A DNA stretch of 64,000 nucleotides from Closterium sp. Naga37s-1 (Eukaryota > Streptophyta > Zygnematophyceae > Desmidiales > Closteriaceae), in assembly GCA_947471745.1 (NCBI GenBank), contig CANJKZ010000532.1:196001-260000 (forward strand), in the 5' to 3' direction. The translations under genes and the position numbers were made by a program. The notes below the pieces were generated by a model that searched no databases, was not told the origin of the DNA, and saw only the letters and a program-made list of their open reading frames with translations. This document shows positions 62,331-64,000 of this stretch, one piece after another; the stretch's first letter is position 1, and every line of letters starts with the position of its first letter.

Positions 62331-62818
62331 GCCCCCCCAAGGGCACCACGACGGGCGCCACGGAAGGGAAAACCGCCAGGCGCCCCGAGCGCGCGGCGGG
62401 CAGAAATTAGGGTTTCGCCGCCGCGCACCACGGGGCGCGCGTCGGACAGTACGGCAGCGGAAGCGGGTGGTGGGCCCATACACAGGAAGGCGGCAGACAT
62501 GCCGCCCTCTGATACCATATCAGAAGTAGTAGGAGTACGGCCTAGGCTTAGTAGCCTAGGCCACAGTAGGACTAGTAACGAGGAGCCAAGTACGAGCTAG
62601 GAATGTGTGTAGGAACAGAATTGAGAAGGAATGATTGAACTAGCAAGCAGCAGGATACAAATAGCAAACCCTAAGGGGCTGTACTCACTATAGAGTACCC
62701 CACTGCAGGCTACACAAACAACATATTCTGACAAGTGTTTTCGGTGTGGGAAGGTGGGTCACTACAGGAAAGACTGCCAGGAGAACATGCCGCTGACAGG
62801 GGACGATAGGAAGGAGCA

Positions 62819-62860
62819 GGGAAATGGGAAGAGTCAGTAATTAGCGGCCCCTTTACTGAC
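62819..62860 (+). promoter_or_regulatory. Predicted -1 frameshift module, gag/pol junction of element C
   Basis: Heptamer GGGAAAT (62819-62825) in phase G GGA AAT. A 7-nt spacer GGGAAGA is followed by stem GTCAGTAA (62833-62840) with TTACTGAC (62853-62860) and a 12-nt loop. Compared with elements A and B the terminal pair is A-T instead of G-C, both partners having changed. Confidence 0.85.
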
Positions 62861-64000
62861 TGTGCTCCGTCGCCCGAACACCATCATCCCCACCGAGTCG
62901 TGGTTCCGATTCATGCAATCGATCGCACTCGGCCGAATAACGGGGATAATCATGTGGATCACCCTGTGCTGGTCGCTGGCAAGGTGTTAAAAAATAATTT
63001 GAAAATGTTCGTTGATGGAGGGGCCAGCCATAGCCTCTTCAATTTGGCGAGCGCAAAAAGATGCAAGCTGCAACTTGACAGGTGTCTGCCCGAAATCGAC
63101 GCACGCCTCGTGGATGGGACGCCTCTGGCGATAACGGAAGAAACACGGACGGTCAGGATCGAATGCGGCGACGATTTCGGCTTCAGCATGAAGTTTCTCG
63201 CGACAACATTGGACGGCTGCGACGTGTTGCTGGGACGCGATTGGCTGCGACGACACAACCCCGTCATCGACTGGACAACGGGATCGTGCAACATCAGCAA
63301 GCACGAGGGGCTAATTCGGCTGCCTGCATGGACACCTGACTACATCCAAGCCCCGTGCGTCAAAGCCATCACTATAGCTCGCCACTTCAACAAGGGCGCG
63401 CAGCTGTTCGCTGTCTGCTTACGCGAGTTGGCAGTCGACACCGACGGAAAGGACATTGAGAAGCTGTGTGCAGCTGTACCTCCGGATTTAGCGGAGCTGA
63501 TTCGACAGTACCCCGACATTTTCCCGGACGACCTGCCACCTGGGCTGCCACCCGAGAGACCAGAAGACCATAAAATCCAGCTGGAGCCTGGCGCGCAACC
63601 GACGGTTCGAACACAGTGGCGGTTGACCCAGCCGGAACTCGAGGAGCTGCGCCGACAAATTGACGCACTGTTGGAGAAAGGGTTCATTCGGGCGAGCACC
63701 TCCCCGTTCGCGGCACCGATCCTGTTCACTCCGAAGAAGGACGGTGGGCTTCGCATGTGCATCGATTATCGCGCGTTGAACCAGGTGACCATCAAGTCTC
63801 GCTACCCAATCCCACGCACCGACGACCTTCTTGACCAGCTTCGCGGCGCTCGTTACTTCTCGAAAATCGACTTACGTGGCGGTTACCACCAGATTCGGGT
63901 CTTCGCCGACGATTGTCACAAGACCGCGTTTCGCACACGCTACGGGAGTTACGAATTCCTGGTGATGCCTTTCGGCCTCACGAACGCGCCTTCAACATTC
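62825..64000 (+). CDS. pol: pol of element C (protease and reverse transcriptase), runs off the window
   Basis: Open without interruption in the -1 frame from the frameshift site to the last base. Seen: VPIHAIDR block, retropepsin with [24 protein letters not shown], then reverse transcriptase ([38 protein letters not shown] at the edge). YLDD would fall just outside. There is no ATG near its beginning, which supports expression by frameshifting and not by internal initiation. Confidence 0.94.

Larger units (their letters stand above)
60640..62733 (-). mobile_element. Non-autonomous LTR retrotransposon 2 (LARD type), nested in gag of element C
   Basis: 216-bp LTRs at 60640-60855 and 62518-62733 are identical by eye. 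Target duplication is AGTGT (60635-60639 and 62734-62738). It is minus-oriented: adjoining the right LTR the minus strand reads TGGTATCAGAGGG (initiator-Met primer site); adjoining the left LTR it reads CTATGGGGGTG (polypurine tract). On the minus strand the LTR is TGTCAG...TGATA, so its 3' end is TA, not the usual CA. The 1.66-kb interior has no reverse transcriptase, protease or integrase; it consists of GC-rich tandem repeats. Confidence 0.94.
59698..62840 (+). pseudogene. gag: gag of element C, split by insertion
   Basis: The start is the first in-frame ATG after the leader (59698). The first 318 codons run to the insertion point at 60639 and contain a charged N-terminal coiled-coil-like region (MDQEAVNRLMAQVAEMKQ) and the gag core (ALEWWRRTLETG, ALRDRFEHISASEQARMKLR). 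The knuckle CX2CX4HX4C is broken straight after its first Cys codon. The remainder (CFRCGKVGHYRKDC) resumes at 62736 after the inserted element and its AGTGT duplication, ending TAA at 62838-62840. As it stands the frame stops inside the insertion at 60651. Confidence 0.93.
59223..64000 (+). mobile_element. Ty3/gypsy element C (5' part), interrupted by a non-autonomous LTR element
   Basis: LTR at 59223-59498, primer site, gag, frameshift module and pol up to the window edge. It is related to elements A and B in pol but a different family: the LTR differs and gag is clearly diverged. A 2,094-bp element splits its gag at the zinc knuckle. Apart from that insertion gag and pol are open, so it was probably coding-competent when hit. 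Confidence 0.94.

Noticed and set aside
61386-62529. Arg/Gly/Pro-rich open frames of about 370 codons on both strands
   Set aside because: They coincide with GC-rich tandem repeats in the interior of a non-autonomous LTR element. They have no homologous domain and are equally open on the other strand.

Overview
The window looks like nuclear DNA of a photosynthetic eukaryote in the green lineage. The genes are rich in short GT-AG introns. The recognisable families are plant-type: a plant-style leucine-rich-repeat receptor-like protein, the regulatory tail of a FRAY/OSR1-type kinase, a kinase most like the plant PEPRK group, and a LON-domain protein with a plastid-targeting-like N-terminus. The LTR elements use initiator-Met tRNA primer sites of the plant type. 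High GC, very heavy mini- and microsatellite load and chromodomain Ty3 elements would fit a streptophyte alga (a zygnematophyte is my guess) or an early-diverging land plant. The species is not determined by the sequence.

Layout. 1-3637: Ty3/gypsy chromovirus-type element A on the minus strand, decayed and carrying two nested solo LTRs. 3638-18297: simple and tandem repeats with no supportable gene, dominated by a 9.1-kb array of an 18-bp purine-only unit (about 7869-17010). 18298-18731: MITE-like inverted-repeat element. 18783-27320 (minus): LRR receptor-like protein gene in which 21 LRRs each occupy one 69-75-nt phase-2 exon. 27627-33209: Ty3 element B, with near-identical LTRs, a target duplication and one in-frame stop in pol. 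33956-39746 (plus): gene resembling only the C-terminal regulatory part of plant FRAY/OSR1 kinases. 40112-43802 (plus): DNMT2/TRDMT1. 44239-46023 (minus): CaMK-type kinase, non-RD. 47654-50497 (plus): LON-domain protein. 51131-53536 (plus): TMEM147. 54577-56688: non-autonomous hAT element with an 8-bp target duplication, itself carrying a young non-autonomous LTR element. 57480-58300: more minisatellites. 59223-64000: Ty3 element C, with its gag zinc knuckle split by a second non-autonomous LTR element; its pol runs off the window.

The six cellular genes do not form a pathway. Their arrangement is informative mainly for transposition: without element B the LRR gene and the FRAY-like gene would be head-to-head about 1 kb apart.

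The most interesting signal is a -1 frameshift module at the gag/pol junction of all three Ty3 elements: a G GGA AAC/T heptamer, a 7-nt spacer, and an 8-bp stem with a 12-nt loop. The gag stop codon sits in the 5' arm, and there is a compensatory base-pair change between families. A second is the tandem amplification of 5' splice sites in two unrelated genes (LRR exon 19 and DNMT2 exon 2).
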